DNA of 64,000 nt from Aequorivita todarodis. GTDB taxonomy: Bacteria; Bacteroidota; Bacteroidia; Flavobacteriales; Flavobacteriaceae. A program made the position numbers and the translations under genes. The DNA lies in the NCBI RefSeq assembly GCF_028561335.1, contig NZ_JAQQTG010000046.1:1-64000 (forward strand), in the 5' to 3' direction. This document shows, piece by piece, positions 52,430-62,047 of the stretch. Each line of letters starts with the position of its first letter. Within the stretch, counting starts at the first letter, position 1. The notes under the pieces were generated by a model, which was not told the DNA's origin, made no database searches, and worked only from the letters and a program-made list of their open reading frames with translations.

Positions 52430-53164
52430 ATGGACCAAATAGACAAAGACAAATTGCCACAGCACCTTGCCATAATTATGGACGGCAATGGGCGTTGGGC
52501 AAAACAGAAAGGTCTTTTTCGTTACATTGGCCATGAAAACGGCACCAAAGCCGTCCGTGAAATTGTAGAAGGAAGCGCAGAAATAGGGATCCCGTTTTTA
52601 ACGCTTTACGCCTTTTCAACCGAAAACTGGAACCGCCCAAAAATGGAGGTAGAGCTGTTGATGAAGCTTTTGGTCACTTCCCTCAAAAAAGAGATAAAAA
52701 CCCTTTCCGACAACGACATAAAACTAAACGCCATCGGCAATCTGGACGCCTTGCCCAAAAAGGCACACAGGGAATTGCTGGATGTGATGGATAAAACAAA
52801 GGATAACAAGCGGATGACCCTTACCCTCGCGCTCAGTTACGGTTCCAGGGAAGAAATTACAAAAACAATAAAAGAGATTAGTCTTAAAGTTAAAAATAAC
52901 CTAATTTCGCCGCATGATATTGATGAAACGGTAATAAATAATCATCTTTACACGCAAAATTTACCAGATGTAGATTTATTGATCCGCACCAGTGGAGAAC
53001 AGCGTATCAGCAATTTTCTGCTTTGGCAAATTGCATATGCCGAACTGTATTTTACTGAAACGCTTTGGCCGGATTATACTAAAAACCATCTTTTTGAAGC
53101 AATTTTAAATTATCAAAACAGAGAAAGAAGATTTGGAAAAACCAGTGAACAACTTAATCAATAG
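52430..53164 (+). CDS. uppS: Isoprenyl transferase (undecaprenyl diphosphate synthase)
   Basis: The 244-residue cis-prenyltransferase makes the C55 carrier lipid for peptidoglycan. The motifs HLAIIMDGNGRWAKQKG, LTLYAFSTENWNRP and LLIRTSGEQRISNFLLWQ are all present. The frame begins upstream at 52385, inside the previous gene; the ATG at 52430 fits the family. The last 32 bases overlap bamA. Confidence 0.95.
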   Translation: MDQIDKDKLPQHLAIIMDGNGRWAKQKGLFRYIGHENGTKAVREIVEGSAEIGIPFLTLYAFSTENWNRPKMEVELLMKLLVTSLKKEIKTLSDNDIKLNAIGNLDALPKKAHRELLDVMDKTKDNKRMTLTLALSYGSREEITKTIKEISLKVKNNLISPHDIDETVINNHLYTQNLPDVDLLIRTSGEQRISNFLLWQIAYAELYFTETLWPDYTKNHLFEAILNYQNRERRFGKTSEQLNQ

Positions 53165-55745
53165 TTCCCTATTGCATACATACAGAAAATCTTATTGTAT
53201 TTTAGTATTTACAATACTTTCCGTTTTTACACTACAGGCGCAGCAAAAAGAACTTGACAGCGGTAAAAAATACACCATAAACAACATCACCGTTTCTGGA
53301 GCGCAAAGCTTTAACGAACTGACCGTAATTGCTTTTACGGGCCTTAAAAAAGGTGACCGCCTTTACATTCCCGGTGAAAAACTCAGCCAAGTAACCAAAA
53401 AGCTTTGGGAACAGGGCCTCTTTAGCGATATTGCTTTTTATGTTACCAACATTGATGGCGATAATGTAGATTTGGAACTTCACATTGTAGAATTGCCAAA
53501 ACTACACGAGGTAGTAATAAAAGGCAAGGGCATGCGCAAGGCCAAGCAAAAGGAAATTATTAAAGACAACGACCTTAAAGCTGGAACCAAAATAACGAAA
53601 AACCTTATTAATACCACTAAAAATTATATTACAAACAAATACAAAAAAGAAGGTTTTTACAATACCGCTGTAACCATCAGCACTCCTGCCGTCACAGATT
53701 CAACAGGCACGGAAATTTCAAAAGACATGATTATCTCTGTTGACCGGGGAAAACGTGTTAAGGTAAAAAAGATCAACTTTGAAGGAAATGAGCATTTTAC
53801 CGATGGTAAATTGCGACGTTCCATGAAAAAGACAAAACGCAAAAACTTTGTCCGTATTTGGAAACGTTCAAAATACACCGAAGAAGGCTTTGAGGAAGAC
53901 AAAGAATCAATTCTTAAAAAATACAAAGCAAACGGATACCGCGATGCCAGAATAATCAGCGATACACTTAGGGTGCTCGACAAGAAAAACATAGCCTTGG
54001 ACATAAAACTTGAAGAAGGCGACAAATATTACTTTGGCGATATTAAATTTATCGGAAACAGCGTTTTTACAGATAACCAATTGCGCCAGATTTTGGGAAT
54101 AAAAAAAGGCGAGGTCTATAATGGTGTCTTGCTGCAGGAGCGTATTCAGGACGATTCGGCTCCAGACGCAGAAGACATGACCAATCTATACCAAAACAAC
54201 GGTTACCTTGCCGCCCGTATAAACCCTGTGGAAGTAGCCATTCGCAACGACACCATAGATTTTGAAATCAGGATCATGGAGCGCAGCCTGTTCTACTTTG
54301 ACCACGTTACGGTAGTAGGAAACGACCGCACCAACGACCACGTTATTTATAGAGAATTAAGAACACGTCCCGATCAGAAATACAGCAAACGCGATGTTAT
54401 TCGAACCATCCGTGAATTAGGCCAGTTGGGTTTCTTTGATCCAGAGCAACTTACGCCGAACTTTAAAAAAGTAGATGAAAACAACGGCCTTGTTGACTTG
54501 GAATATTCCGTAGTCGAAAAAGGTTCCAGCCAGATAGAGCTTCAGGGAGGTTATGGCGGTGGCGGCTTTGTGGGAACATTGGGCCTTTCGTTCAACAACT
54601 TTTCGCTTCGCAATCTCTTCAACCTGAAAGCATATAAGCCTTTGCCAATGGGCGATGGGCAAAAGCTATCCCTTAGAGCGCAAGCAAGTAGTTACTATCA
54701 AACCTATAGTCTGTCCCTTACCGAACCTTGGTTGGGAGGTAAAAAGCCCGTGCAGTTATCCACGTCTTTTTCGCATACCATCCAGAATTTTTATGACTAC
54801 AATAACAGGCGGGCGGACAAATCTCGAAGTTTTACCATAACAGGCGGTTCCGTAGGTCTTGCCAAAAAAGTGAAATGGCCTGATGATTATTTTGTTTGGT
54901 CCAACGCCATCAGCTTCCAACACTATAATTTGAATAATTATAACACAGGTCTATTTACCTTTGGCGATGGTTATTCAAACAACTTGGCATATACCATCGG
55001 CATCAGCCGAAACAATACCGCCACCAACCCCATTTACCCTACCCAAGGTTCCGATTTTAGTATTACGGCCAAATTGACCTTGCCCTATTCGTCATTTAAC
55101 AATGTAGATTACAAGGCGCTATCCCAGGAAAGGGATCAACTTGAAGGTGTTCCAAGGGATAATCCAAATTATGTAGATGCCAGCAAACGGATTTCTGAAA
55201 TTGACCAAGAGCGTTTTAAATGGCTAGAGTATTATAAAATCAAATTCAAGGGCACTTGGTACACCCGTCTTTACGAAAAATTAGTGCTTCGTACCAATAC
55301 CGAACTCGGATTTTTGGGAGCCTACAACAAAGACCGCGGCGTTCCACCATTCGAACGATTTTTTGTGGGTGGCGATGGCCTAGGGGCTTATAGTTTGGAC
55401 GGCCGCGAGGTAATTCAATTAAGAGGTTACCCCAACCAATCCTTATCTGATGTTGACGGAAATACGATTTATGACAAATTTTCGTTAGAGGTAAGATATC
55501 CTGTTACCCTTGCACAGATGGCATCCATCTATGTACTTGGTTTTGCGGAGGGTGGAGCATCCTTTGATGGATTCAAGGACTACAATCCTTTTGAACTAAA
55601 ACGTTCCGCTGGCGCAGGATTGCGTATATTTATGCCCGCATTTGGATTGCTCGGAATTGATTTTGGATATGGATTTGACCCTATTTTGGGCGGAACAGAA
55701 CCAAACGGATGGCAAACCCACTTTATCATTGGACAACAATTTTAA
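53133..55745 (+). CDS. bamA: BamA, outer-membrane assembly factor
   Basis: The 870-residue protein has a signal segment (SYCILVFTILSVFTLQAQ), five POTRA domains (about 40-430) and a C-terminal 16-strand barrel ending in F. Strand patterns and the GGYGGGGFVGTLGLSF opening of the barrel fit BamA, which folds other outer-membrane proteins. The start is not an ATG; TTG at 53133 or GTG at 53145 is available, both inside the uppS end. The overlap suggests translational coupling. It precedes two ompH genes. Confidence 0.95.
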   Translation: MEKPVNNLINSSLLHTYRKSYCILVFTILSVFTLQAQQKELDSGKKYTINNITVSGAQSFNELTVIAFTGLKKGDRLYIPGEKLSQVTKKLWEQGLFSDIAFYVTNIDGDNVDLELHIVELPKLHEVVIKGKGMRKAKQKEIIKDNDLKAGTKITKNLINTTKNYITNKYKKEGFYNTAVTISTPAVTDSTGTEISKDMIISVDRGKRVKVKKINFEGNEHFTDGKLRRSMKKTKRKNFVRIWKRSKYTEEGFEEDKESILKKYKANGYRDARIISDTLRVLDKKNIALDIKLEEGDKYYFGDIKFIGNSVFTDNQLRQILGIKKGEVYNGVLLQERIQDDSAPDAEDMTNLYQNNGYLAARINPVEVAIRNDTIDFEIRIMERSLFYFDHVTVVGNDRTNDHVIYRELRTRPDQKYSKRDVIRTIRELGQLGFFDPEQLTPNFKKVDENNGLVDLEYSVVEKGSSQIELQGGYGGGGFVGTLGLSFNNFSLRNLFNLKAYKPLPMGDGQKLSLRAQASSYYQTYSLSLTEPWLGGKKPVQLSTSFSHTIQNFYDYNNRRADKSRSFTITGGSVGLAKKVKWPDDYFVWSNAISFQHYNLNNYNTGLFTFGDGYSNNLAYTIGISRNNTATNPIYPTQGSDFSITAKLTLPYSSFNNVDYKALSQERDQLEGVPRDNPNYVDASKRISEIDQERFKWLEYYKIKFKGTWYTRLYEKLVLRTNTELGFLGAYNKDRGVPPFERFFVGGDGLGAYSLDGREVIQLRGYPNQSLSDVDGNTIYDKFSLEVRYPVTLAQMASIYVLGFAEGGASFDGFKDYNPFELKRSAGAGLRIFMPAFGLLGIDFGYGFDPILGGTEPNGWQTHFIIGQQF

Positions 55746-55783
55746 AACTGGCACGATATTTTCTTAAACAACAACCAAATAAT

Positions 55784-56665
55784 ATGAAGACAAAAAAAAT
55801 ACTCTTTTTCACCCTTGCCCTTTTTTGCTTCACCTTCATGGCAGAAGCACAAAGAGGCGTTAGAATAGGATATATTGATATGGAATATATCCTAGAAAGT
55901 GTTCCCGAATACAAAGAGGCTTCCATTCAGTTAGAAGGGAAGGTGCAACGCTGGAAACAGGACATTGAGAAAAAACAAAAGGAAATTGATCAAATGAAAT
56001 TGAACCTGGCAAATGAACGGGTCCTATTGACAAAAGAATTGATCGATGAGCGTGAAGAGGAAATAAAAATCAAGGAAGACGAAATGCTTAAATATCAGCA
56101 GGACCGTTTTGGCCCCAATGGCGATTTGATGATACAGCGCAGACAATTGGTTCAGCCCATACAAGACCAGGTTTTCAATATTGTTCAGGAAATTGCGGAA
56201 AACAAAAAGTATGATTTCATCTTTGATAAATCTGCAGATGTTGTAATGCTTTTTGCAGCTAAAAGAAACGATATCAGCGATTTGGTGCTACGCAGCATTG
56301 AGCGCGCCGGCAGAAGGGTGCAAGCCGCAGACAAAAAAGAAAAACGTGAAATAGAGCAACGTGAAAAACTTTCACTTGAAGAAGAAGGGGCAGTTACCGA
56401 AAGAGAAAAGGCAATTCAAGAAAAGCAAGAAGAACGCGAAAAAATAGTTGAAGCCAAAAAAACCGAGCGCGAAGAAATGATGGCCCAACGCCAAAAAGAA
56501 CGCGACTCTATTCGCGCCGTTAAGAAAGCAGAGTTTGAAGAACGCAGACAACGCTTGATTGAGGAAAGAGAGCGAAGGAGAGATTCCATTATGAATGCCC
56601 GCCAAAACAAAAACAATCCCCCAAGCGGTGGAGATGAAGGCGAGGGTGGTGAAAATGGTCAGTAG
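55784..56665 (+). CDS. OmpH/Skp-family periplasmic chaperone with long charged tail
   Basis: The 293-residue protein has a signal peptide (MKTKKILFFTLALFCFTFMAEAQ) and the OmpH core (GYIDMEYILESVPEYKEAS). After about residue 190 comes a long run of E, K and R with repeated KxEReE units, probably a coiled coil. Skp-type chaperones carry unfolded outer-membrane proteins to BamA. It is longer than the usual 160-180 residues because of the tail. Its stop codon lies in the first unit of a tandem repeat. Confidence 0.88.
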   Translation: MKTKKILFFTLALFCFTFMAEAQRGVRIGYIDMEYILESVPEYKEASIQLEGKVQRWKQDIEKKQKEIDQMKLNLANERVLLTKELIDEREEEIKIKEDEMLKYQQDRFGPNGDLMIQRRQLVQPIQDQVFNIVQEIAENKKYDFIFDKSADVVMLFAAKRNDISDLVLRSIERAGRRVQAADKKEKREIEQREKLSLEEEGAVTEREKAIQEKQEEREKIVEAKKTEREEMMAQRQKERDSIRAVKKAEFEERRQRLIEERERRRDSIMNARQNKNNPPSGGDEGEGGENGQ

Positions 56666-56729
56666 TCAGTAGTCAGTAGTCAGTAGTCAGTAGTCAGTAG
56701 TCAGTAGTCAGTAGTCAGTAGTCAGTAGT
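56660..56729. repeat. Ten tandem copies of CAGTAGT
   Basis: Ten perfect 7-base units CAGTAGT lie at 56660-56729. The stop codon TAG of the first ompH gene (56663-56665) is inside the first unit. Because 7 is not a multiple of three, the repeat gives stops in several frames. The array is followed by AT-rich sequence up to the second ompH gene. Confidence 0.9.
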
Positions 56730-56806
56730 CAAAAAAATAACTTAATAACTTAATAATCAATTACTTTTTTAAAACAAAATAACACTTAAAATTAAATACA
56801 CTTACA

Positions 56807-57316
56807 ATGAAAAAAATGAAAACGTTATTAGTTGCAATTGCACTTTTCGTGGGAGCTACAAGTTTTGTGAATGCCCAATCAAAAATTGCACATATCAATG
56901 CACAAGAGTTAATTGAAGCTATGCCAGAATACAAAGCAGCGCAGAGCCAATTGGAGAAAGTGCAAAAAACGTACGACACCGAAATCAAGGCAATGGCCAA
57001 GGAACTTGAGACCAAAATGAAGCAGTATGATGCTGAAGCCACTACCAAGACCGACGAGGAAAACCAAAAAAGATTCCAAGAAGTTCAAGGCATGCAAGAC
57101 AACATTCAGGCATACCGTCAGCAGGCCCTTCAGGATCTTGACAAGAAAAGAACGGACATTTTCAAGCCAATCCTTGAAAAGGCCCAATCTACCATCCAAA
57201 AGGTGGCCAAAGCCCAAGGCTATCAGTATGTACTGGATTCAACCGTGGGGAGTGGCGTAATCCTTGCCGATGGAAAAGACCTTATGGCCGATGTTAAAAA
57301 AGAATTGGGAATGTAA
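56807..57316 (+). CDS. OmpH/Skp-family periplasmic chaperone
   Basis: The 169-residue protein has a signal peptide (MKKMKTLLVAIALFVGATSFVNAQ) and the usual OmpH layout: KIAHINAQELIEAMPEYKAAQSQLEKV then a coiled coil and a C-terminal TVGSGVILADGKDL. It is normal in length, in contrast to the neighbouring 293-residue copy. It is likely a chaperone in the path to BamA. The gap of 141 bases contains the CAGTAGT array. Confidence 0.93.
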   Translation: MKKMKTLLVAIALFVGATSFVNAQSKIAHINAQELIEAMPEYKAAQSQLEKVQKTYDTEIKAMAKELETKMKQYDAEATTKTDEENQKRFQEVQGMQDNIQAYRQQALQDLDKKRTDIFKPILEKAQSTIQKVAKAQGYQYVLDSTVGSGVILADGKDLMADVKKELGM

Positions 57317-57345
57317 TTCTTTTTAAGACTGATAAAATTTTAAAA

Positions 57346-57376
57346 AACTGTCCGCTACTAACGGGCAGTTTTTTTA
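57346..57376 (+). terminator. Terminator after the second ompH gene
   Basis: AACTG-t-CCG pairs with CGG-g-CAGTT around a 7-base loop (57346-57370), followed by a T-run. It lies 30 bases beyond the ompH stop and 37 before murI. Confidence 0.75.
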
Positions 57377-57412
57377 TGCCCAAATTTTGAAGTAATTGGC
57401 TATTTTTACGCT

Positions 57413-58204
57413 ATGGATAAAAATAGTCCCATAGGTGTTTTTGATTCGGGCGTTGGCGGCTCCTCCATTTGGCAGGAAATCCACAAATTGCTTCCGTTGG
57501 AAAATAGCATCTATCTCGCCGATAGCAAAAATGCGCCCTACGGAAATAAGTCTTCCGAAGAAATCACCGAACTCAGTATCAAAAATGTTGAAAAATTGCT
57601 GGGGCTGGATTGCAAAATAATTGTTGTGGCCTGCAATACGGCAACCACGAACGCCATCTCAACCCTTCGAGAAAATTACGACATTCCCATTATAGGCATT
57701 GAACCGGCCATTAAACCGGCAGCACTGCAAACCACTTCAAAAAGCATCGGGATCTTGGCCACCAAAGGCACGCTAAGCAGTGCACTTTTCAGCAGAACGG
57801 CAAGAGAATTCACAAAAGACATAAGCGTGGTTGAAATTATTGGCGAAGGCCTTGTGCCGCTCATAGAAGCAGGAAAACTAGACAGCCCCGAAATGATTTC
57901 GCTATTGAAAAAACACACCAAACCGATGATTGACGCAAATGTTGATTACGTGGTTTTAGGCTGCAGCCACTATCCGTACATCATTCCGCAGTTAAAAAAA
58001 ATACTTCCCAAAAATGTGAAAATTATCGATTCCGGGGAAGCGGTTGCCAGACAGACAAAAACCGTTTTGCAAAGCCTGAATTTGCTTCGTATAGAGAATA
58101 CCAAACCCAGGCTTCGGTTTTTCACGAATGCTGACACTGATACGCTGAAATTTCTTTTAAAAGATTATTCTGAAATAATTTCGGTGGAGAAAAGTGATTT
58201 CTAA
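57413..58204 (+). CDS. murI: MurI, glutamate racemase
   Basis: The 263-residue enzyme makes D-glutamate for the peptidoglycan peptide. It starts with GVFDSGVGG and has the two catalytic cysteines in VACNTATTNA and LGCSHYPY, in the normal places. It is separated from ompH by a terminator. The gamma carbonic anhydrase gene converges with it. Confidence 0.96.
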   Translation: MDKNSPIGVFDSGVGGSSIWQEIHKLLPLENSIYLADSKNAPYGNKSSEEITELSIKNVEKLLGLDCKIIVVACNTATTNAISTLRENYDIPIIGIEPAIKPAALQTTSKSIGILATKGTLSSALFSRTAREFTKDISVVEIIGEGLVPLIEAGKLDSPEMISLLKKHTKPMIDANVDYVVLGCSHYPYIIPQLKKILPKNVKIIDSGEAVARQTKTVLQSLNLLRIENTKPRLRFFTNADTDTLKFLLKDYSEIISVEKSDF

Positions 58205-58237
58205 TAACGCAACCATCTACCGTTTAAAGGCTACCAC

Positions 58238-58747
58238 CTATTTAAACCACGAAGCATACATCACGTAATTATTCGCGATCCGTTCAATTTCGCCTGTGGT
58301 CAATTCGGGACTTATTTCCTTAATTTTTTTGGCGGGAATGCCTGCATAAATGCTTCCGCTTTCTACCCTCGTATTTTTTGAAACTACTGCGCCCGCCGCA
58401 ATTATTGGGTTACTTTCCACCACACAGTCATCCATAACGATGCTTCCCATCCCGATCAAAACATTATCGTGGATCGTGCAACCATGGACGATGGCATTGT
58501 GCCCAATAGAAACATTATTGCCTATTGTAGTGGGCGAAGTTTTATAGGTTGCGTGAATTACGGCTCCATCCTGCACGTTCACTTTATTCCCCATTTTGAT
58601 GAAATGCACATCACCGCGAATGACCGCATTGAACCAAACGCTGCATGCGTTGCCCATCACTACATCACCAACAATCGTAGCGTTTTCAGCAATAAAACAG
58701 TCATCTGGAATCTGTGGGTGTTTTCCGTTAACGGGTTTAATTATCAT
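58238..58747 (-). CDS. Gamma carbonic anhydrase-family protein
   Basis: The 169-residue left-handed beta-helix protein has repeated hexapeptides. The histidines that bind zinc in active members are seen as HATYK, IGHNAIVHG. It may be a carbonic anhydrase of the YrdA/PaaY type or an inactive relative. Activity cannot be judged by reading. It is convergent with murI; its start faces the repeat cluster at 58768. Confidence 0.85.
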   Translation of the reverse strand: MIIKPVNGKHPQIPDDCFIAENATIVGDVVMGNACSVWFNAVIRGDVHFIKMGNKVNVQDGAVIHATYKTSPTTIGNNVSIGHNAIVHGCTIHDNVLIGMGSIVMDDCVVESNPIIAAGAVVSKNTRVESGSIYAGIPAKKIKEISPELTTGEIERIANNYVMYASWFK

Positions 58748-58767
58748 TGTAAAATCTTTTAGTCTGT

Positions 58768-58886
58768 GCCCCTACCCCTAAAGGGGAGAACGCTGGTTTC
58801 CGCCTCGGCGGGTCTTGGGGTATTCAGTAGTTAATTTTTTTTCAAGGTAACATTCCATTATTCCCCCTTTAGGGGGTCAGGGGGGC
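58768..58886. repeat. Cluster of C-rich/G-rich elements before the carbonic anhydrase start
   Basis: CCCCTACCCCTAAAGGGG (58769-58786) is followed by CCGCCTCGGCGGGTCTTGGGG (about 58800-58820). A further CCCCCTTTAGGGGGTCAGGGGGGC occupies 58863-58886, just before the stop of the response regulator. They belong to the family at 17571-17717 and fill most of the space between the two genes. Confidence 0.7.
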
Positions 58887-58893
58887 AAAGGGC

Positions 58894-59625
58894 CTATCCA
58901 AAATAGGCCAACAACTCCTTCTTACGCGAAGGGCTCACCATAATTTCCTTTCCGCTGGAAAGCACTACGCTTCCGCCCTTTCCTTTTTTGTATTCAGTGA
59001 TCTCGTTCACATTCACCAAATAAGATTTATGGACTCTTGCAAAACCATTTTCCGAAAGCGAATCCTCAAAATATTTTAGGGTCTTGCTTACCAAACGCTT
59101 TCCTTTCTTCAAAAAAATCTGCGTGTAATTATCATCGGCTTGGCAATACAATATGTCCTCTAATTGCAGGACTTCAAAGCCATTTTGCAAAGGAATTGTC
59201 ATCTTTCCTACAACCTGCGTTTGCAACGGCTTTAAAATTGAATTCTGAAGCCTATTTTCTTTTGTCTTTATTTCCGAAACATAATCCACAGCCTCAATTA
59301 ACTTATCAATGGATATCGGTTTCAACAAATAATAGGAAGCATGGGCATTCAGTGCATCGATTGCATAATGATTGTAGGCGGTAACAAAAACAGTTTCAAA
59401 TTGGCGGTCGCCTACTTGATCGAGCAAGTCAAAAGCATTTCCGTAAGGCATTTCCACATCGAGAAAGACCAAATCCAAATCGTTATTTCGTATTAAAATT
59501 AGAGCTTCATCAACATTGGCGGCCTCGCCTTTCAAGACGATATTTGGGCAGTATTTTCCCAAATAATTTCGCAGGATTTCGCGGCTTGTTTCTTCGTCCT
59601 CAACAATTATTGCGTTTAGTTTCAT
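58894..59625 (-). CDS. LytTR-type response regulator
   Basis: The 243-residue protein has a receiver domain with the phospho-acceptor Asp in LVFLDVEMPYG (about residue 55) and the conserved Lys near KPIS. A LytTR DNA-binding domain fills the C-terminus (DILYCQADDNYTQIFLKKGKRLVSKTLK). Such regulators bind direct repeats and pair with LytS-like kinases. It overlaps the kinase gene stop at 59625 (ATG inside the kinase end), so they form one unit. Confidence 0.93.
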   Translation of the reverse strand: MKLNAIIVEDEETSREILRNYLGKYCPNIVLKGEAANVDEALILIRNNDLDLVFLDVEMPYGNAFDLLDQVGDRQFETVFVTAYNHYAIDALNAHASYYLLKPISIDKLIEAVDYVSEIKTKENRLQNSILKPLQTQVVGKMTIPLQNGFEVLQLEDILYCQADDNYTQIFLKKGKRLVSKTLKYFEDSLSENGFARVHKSYLVNVNEITEYKKGKGGSVVLSSGKEIMVSPSRKKELLAYFG

Positions 59626-61835
59626 CAGTCTTTCTTTAAAATAAGTTCCACTTTGGTCCCTTCGTTGCCCCCATGGCTGCTGGGGTCAAAAACATTGTCC
59701 ACTTTCACATCTACTTTGTCTTTGTACATTTGGTTGAGAATGGCGATCCGCTTTTGGGTGTTTCCCATTCCTTTCGATTTTTGCTTCTTTTGGTTTTCGG
59801 TTTTGAATTCCTTGGATTTTGAGCGACCAATACCATCATCAATAATTGAAATTTTTATAGTCTCGGAATCTATTCGCTCGAAATTAATTTCCAGCAAACC
59901 TTTCTCCTCTTTGTACCGAAGTCCGTGCCAAACGGCATTTTCAACATAAGGTTGAAGCAACATCGGCGGGATTGCAAATTCATTTAGCTTTATGTTTTCG
60001 TCAACCGTTATTTTATAATCGAATTTATCCTTAAATCTGAAATGTTCCAACTTCACATAAAGCTCCAACAATTCTATTTCTTTTTCCAGCGGGATGAAAT
60101 CCTCTTCGCTGTTTTCCAAAACCGAACGCATCAACAGTGAAAAATCGGTCAAATATTTGTTTGCGGTACGTTCATCATTTACGGCAATAAAGCTGTTCAC
60201 AGAGTTCAAAGCGTTAAAAATAAAATGTGGGTTCATCTGCGACCGGAGCGATTTCAGCGCCAAAATATTGTTTGCGAACTTTTGCTGTTTCACGTTTTTG
60301 TACTGTGTGTAAGCCGCAAAAACAAGCAGCAGCACAATAACGGCCAATGAAATGATAACCCATTTTTGGATCCGGTTGTTCGTTTCAGTCAATTCCTGGT
60401 TTTCAAAGGCTAGCTTATAGCGGCTTTCATTCAGTTTCCGGTCATTTTCAAGGCTGGCAATCCGGTTTTGTTTTTGTGTAATTTCTTTGCTGAAACGCGC
60501 TGCTTGGCTTATTTCCTGTTCCTTTTTTACGTAAAGCTCGTCAACGACCTCTACATAACGCTGGTAGCTTTCGGTTGCCTTGTCAAACTCGCCGATGTCC
60601 CGATAGATCTCGGAAAGTTTGCGGACAGCGTCCTTTTGGACAATCAAATCTTCCTTTTTGTCGGCCTCCGCAATACTTCTTTCGAGGTACGGAATGGCCT
60701 GCTTATATTTTTCCTGGGCCACAAAAGCATTCGCTATTTTATAGTTTTGGCGTTGTGGCGTTAGGGCTTCGTCTTCAAGGGCAGAGGCCTTTCCCATAGT
60801 GTTCAGTTCTTCCAAAGTTTCCTCGCGAAGTTGGATTTCCTTTTCGTATTCGCGGTTTTGGTTGTAAAAATCCGCCACTTTGTTCTTTTCCGAAACTGCG
60901 CGTTGTTTGTTTTCTTTTTTTGCAAGTTTCAGTGAATTGTCAAAATACTCTTCGGCTTCGTTCAAAGCACCGCTCTGGGCATAGGCCTCGCCAATTTTGG
61001 AATTTAAGTTCGTGATTTTTGGCGTAATTTTATTCTCCTTGGCCGCATCCAATGCTTTTTGATAGTTGAAAACACTTTTCACGCCATCGCCGATTGCTTT
61101 ATAGGTATCGCCCAATCCTTCGTAAACTTCCACTTTTTGGTATGCCGAAAGATTGTCCTTCAACAATTTTTGAAAGGTTGAAATACTTTCCTGATAGTTT
61201 TTGTTCTGCGCAAAGGCCTTCGCCAACTTGATTGAAACATCCGTACTGGCATTGTTTTGGATACTCTGCTTATAATTATCTACGGCCAAATCTGGTTGGT
61301 TCCAAAAAAGGTTGATGTCGCCCAAGGTTTCAAAAGCAAGGCTGTTCTCTTTCCTTGAAATGCTTTTGCCGCGCTTCGGCTCCAGTGCTTTAGTAACGTA
61401 TTCAATACTTTTTTGCGCGTCCTTTTTCAGAAAGAATTTTGCCGAGTCCAGATAAACATTGAAACCTGCCTGCTCATTAGTTTTGGAACTTTTGGAAACA
61501 AGGGGCGCAGCCGCAGTTTTGGCTTTTTCGACCCGTACGGTTATAAAGTCATCCTTTTTAATTGTATGATACACCGTTACGAAATCATCGCTTTTTATAA
61601 CAAGTTCGTCTCCTATTTTTGCCGAGATCACAAACCTGCCCTGCCCATTTGTGGTTGTGTATTGCCCCCCTAAAATCTCAACGTTCACTTTTGCGATGGG
61701 CATGTTTGTTTCGCCATCAACCACTTCCCCCTTCAGCATAAAGGATCTATTCTCCAAAGACCGCTTTCCCTGCGAAAAGCCTTCGGCAGAAGAAAAAATG
61801 GCAAGAGCCAAGAAAAGATAGACCAGTTTTTTCAT
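59625..61835 (-). CDS. LytS-type sensor histidine kinase with TPR and carboxypeptidase-like sensor part
   Basis: The 736-residue protein starts with a signal peptide (MKKLVYLFLALAIFSSAEGFSQG). A carboxypeptidase-regulatory-like beta domain follows at about 32-100 (MLKGEVVDGETNMPIAKVNVEILG). Several TPR units come next (about 130-440), then one membrane helix (about 493-513, VIISLAVIVLLLVFAAY). The kinase core has the His in MNPHFIFNALNS (His537), an N box LLQPYVENAVWHGL and a G box. The start at 61874 is rejected because it precedes the signal peptide. The response regulator gene overlaps its end. Confidence 0.9.
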   Translation of the reverse strand: MKKLVYLFLALAIFSSAEGFSQGKRSLENRSFMLKGEVVDGETNMPIAKVNVEILGGQYTTTNGQGRFVISAKIGDELVIKSDDFVTVYHTIKKDDFITVRVEKAKTAAAPLVSKSSKTNEQAGFNVYLDSAKFFLKKDAQKSIEYVTKALEPKRGKSISRKENSLAFETLGDINLFWNQPDLAVDNYKQSIQNNASTDVSIKLAKAFAQNKNYQESISTFQKLLKDNLSAYQKVEVYEGLGDTYKAIGDGVKSVFNYQKALDAAKENKITPKITNLNSKIGEAYAQSGALNEAEEYFDNSLKLAKKENKQRAVSEKNKVADFYNQNREYEKEIQLREETLEELNTMGKASALEDEALTPQRQNYKIANAFVAQEKYKQAIPYLERSIAEADKKEDLIVQKDAVRKLSEIYRDIGEFDKATESYQRYVEVVDELYVKKEQEISQAARFSKEITQKQNRIASLENDRKLNESRYKLAFENQELTETNNRIQKWVIISLAVIVLLLVFAAYTQYKNVKQQKFANNILALKSLRSQMNPHFIFNALNSVNSFIAVNDERTANKYLTDFSLLMRSVLENSEEDFIPLEKEIELLELYVKLEHFRFKDKFDYKITVDENIKLNEFAIPPMLLQPYVENAVWHGLRYKEEKGLLEINFERIDSETIKISIIDDGIGRSKSKEFKTENQKKQKSKGMGNTQKRIAILNQMYKDKVDVKVDNVFDPSSHGGNEGTKVELILKKD

Positions 61836-62047
61836 TTTGTCTTTAAAACGGTAAACATACGCACTTTGGCACAATGGTTAAAATTACATTTTTCTGAAAT
61901 AGCTTTCACGAATGCCAAAAAAGAATACTTCCCTCATCCAAACATGCTTTTCACTAATTCACAGAAACAGTTTCCTAATAGTAGGTTTTTTTCGAAAAAA
62001 GTTCGCCTTAGGTTTATACCGTTGAAAATCATTTAAAAATCACAATT

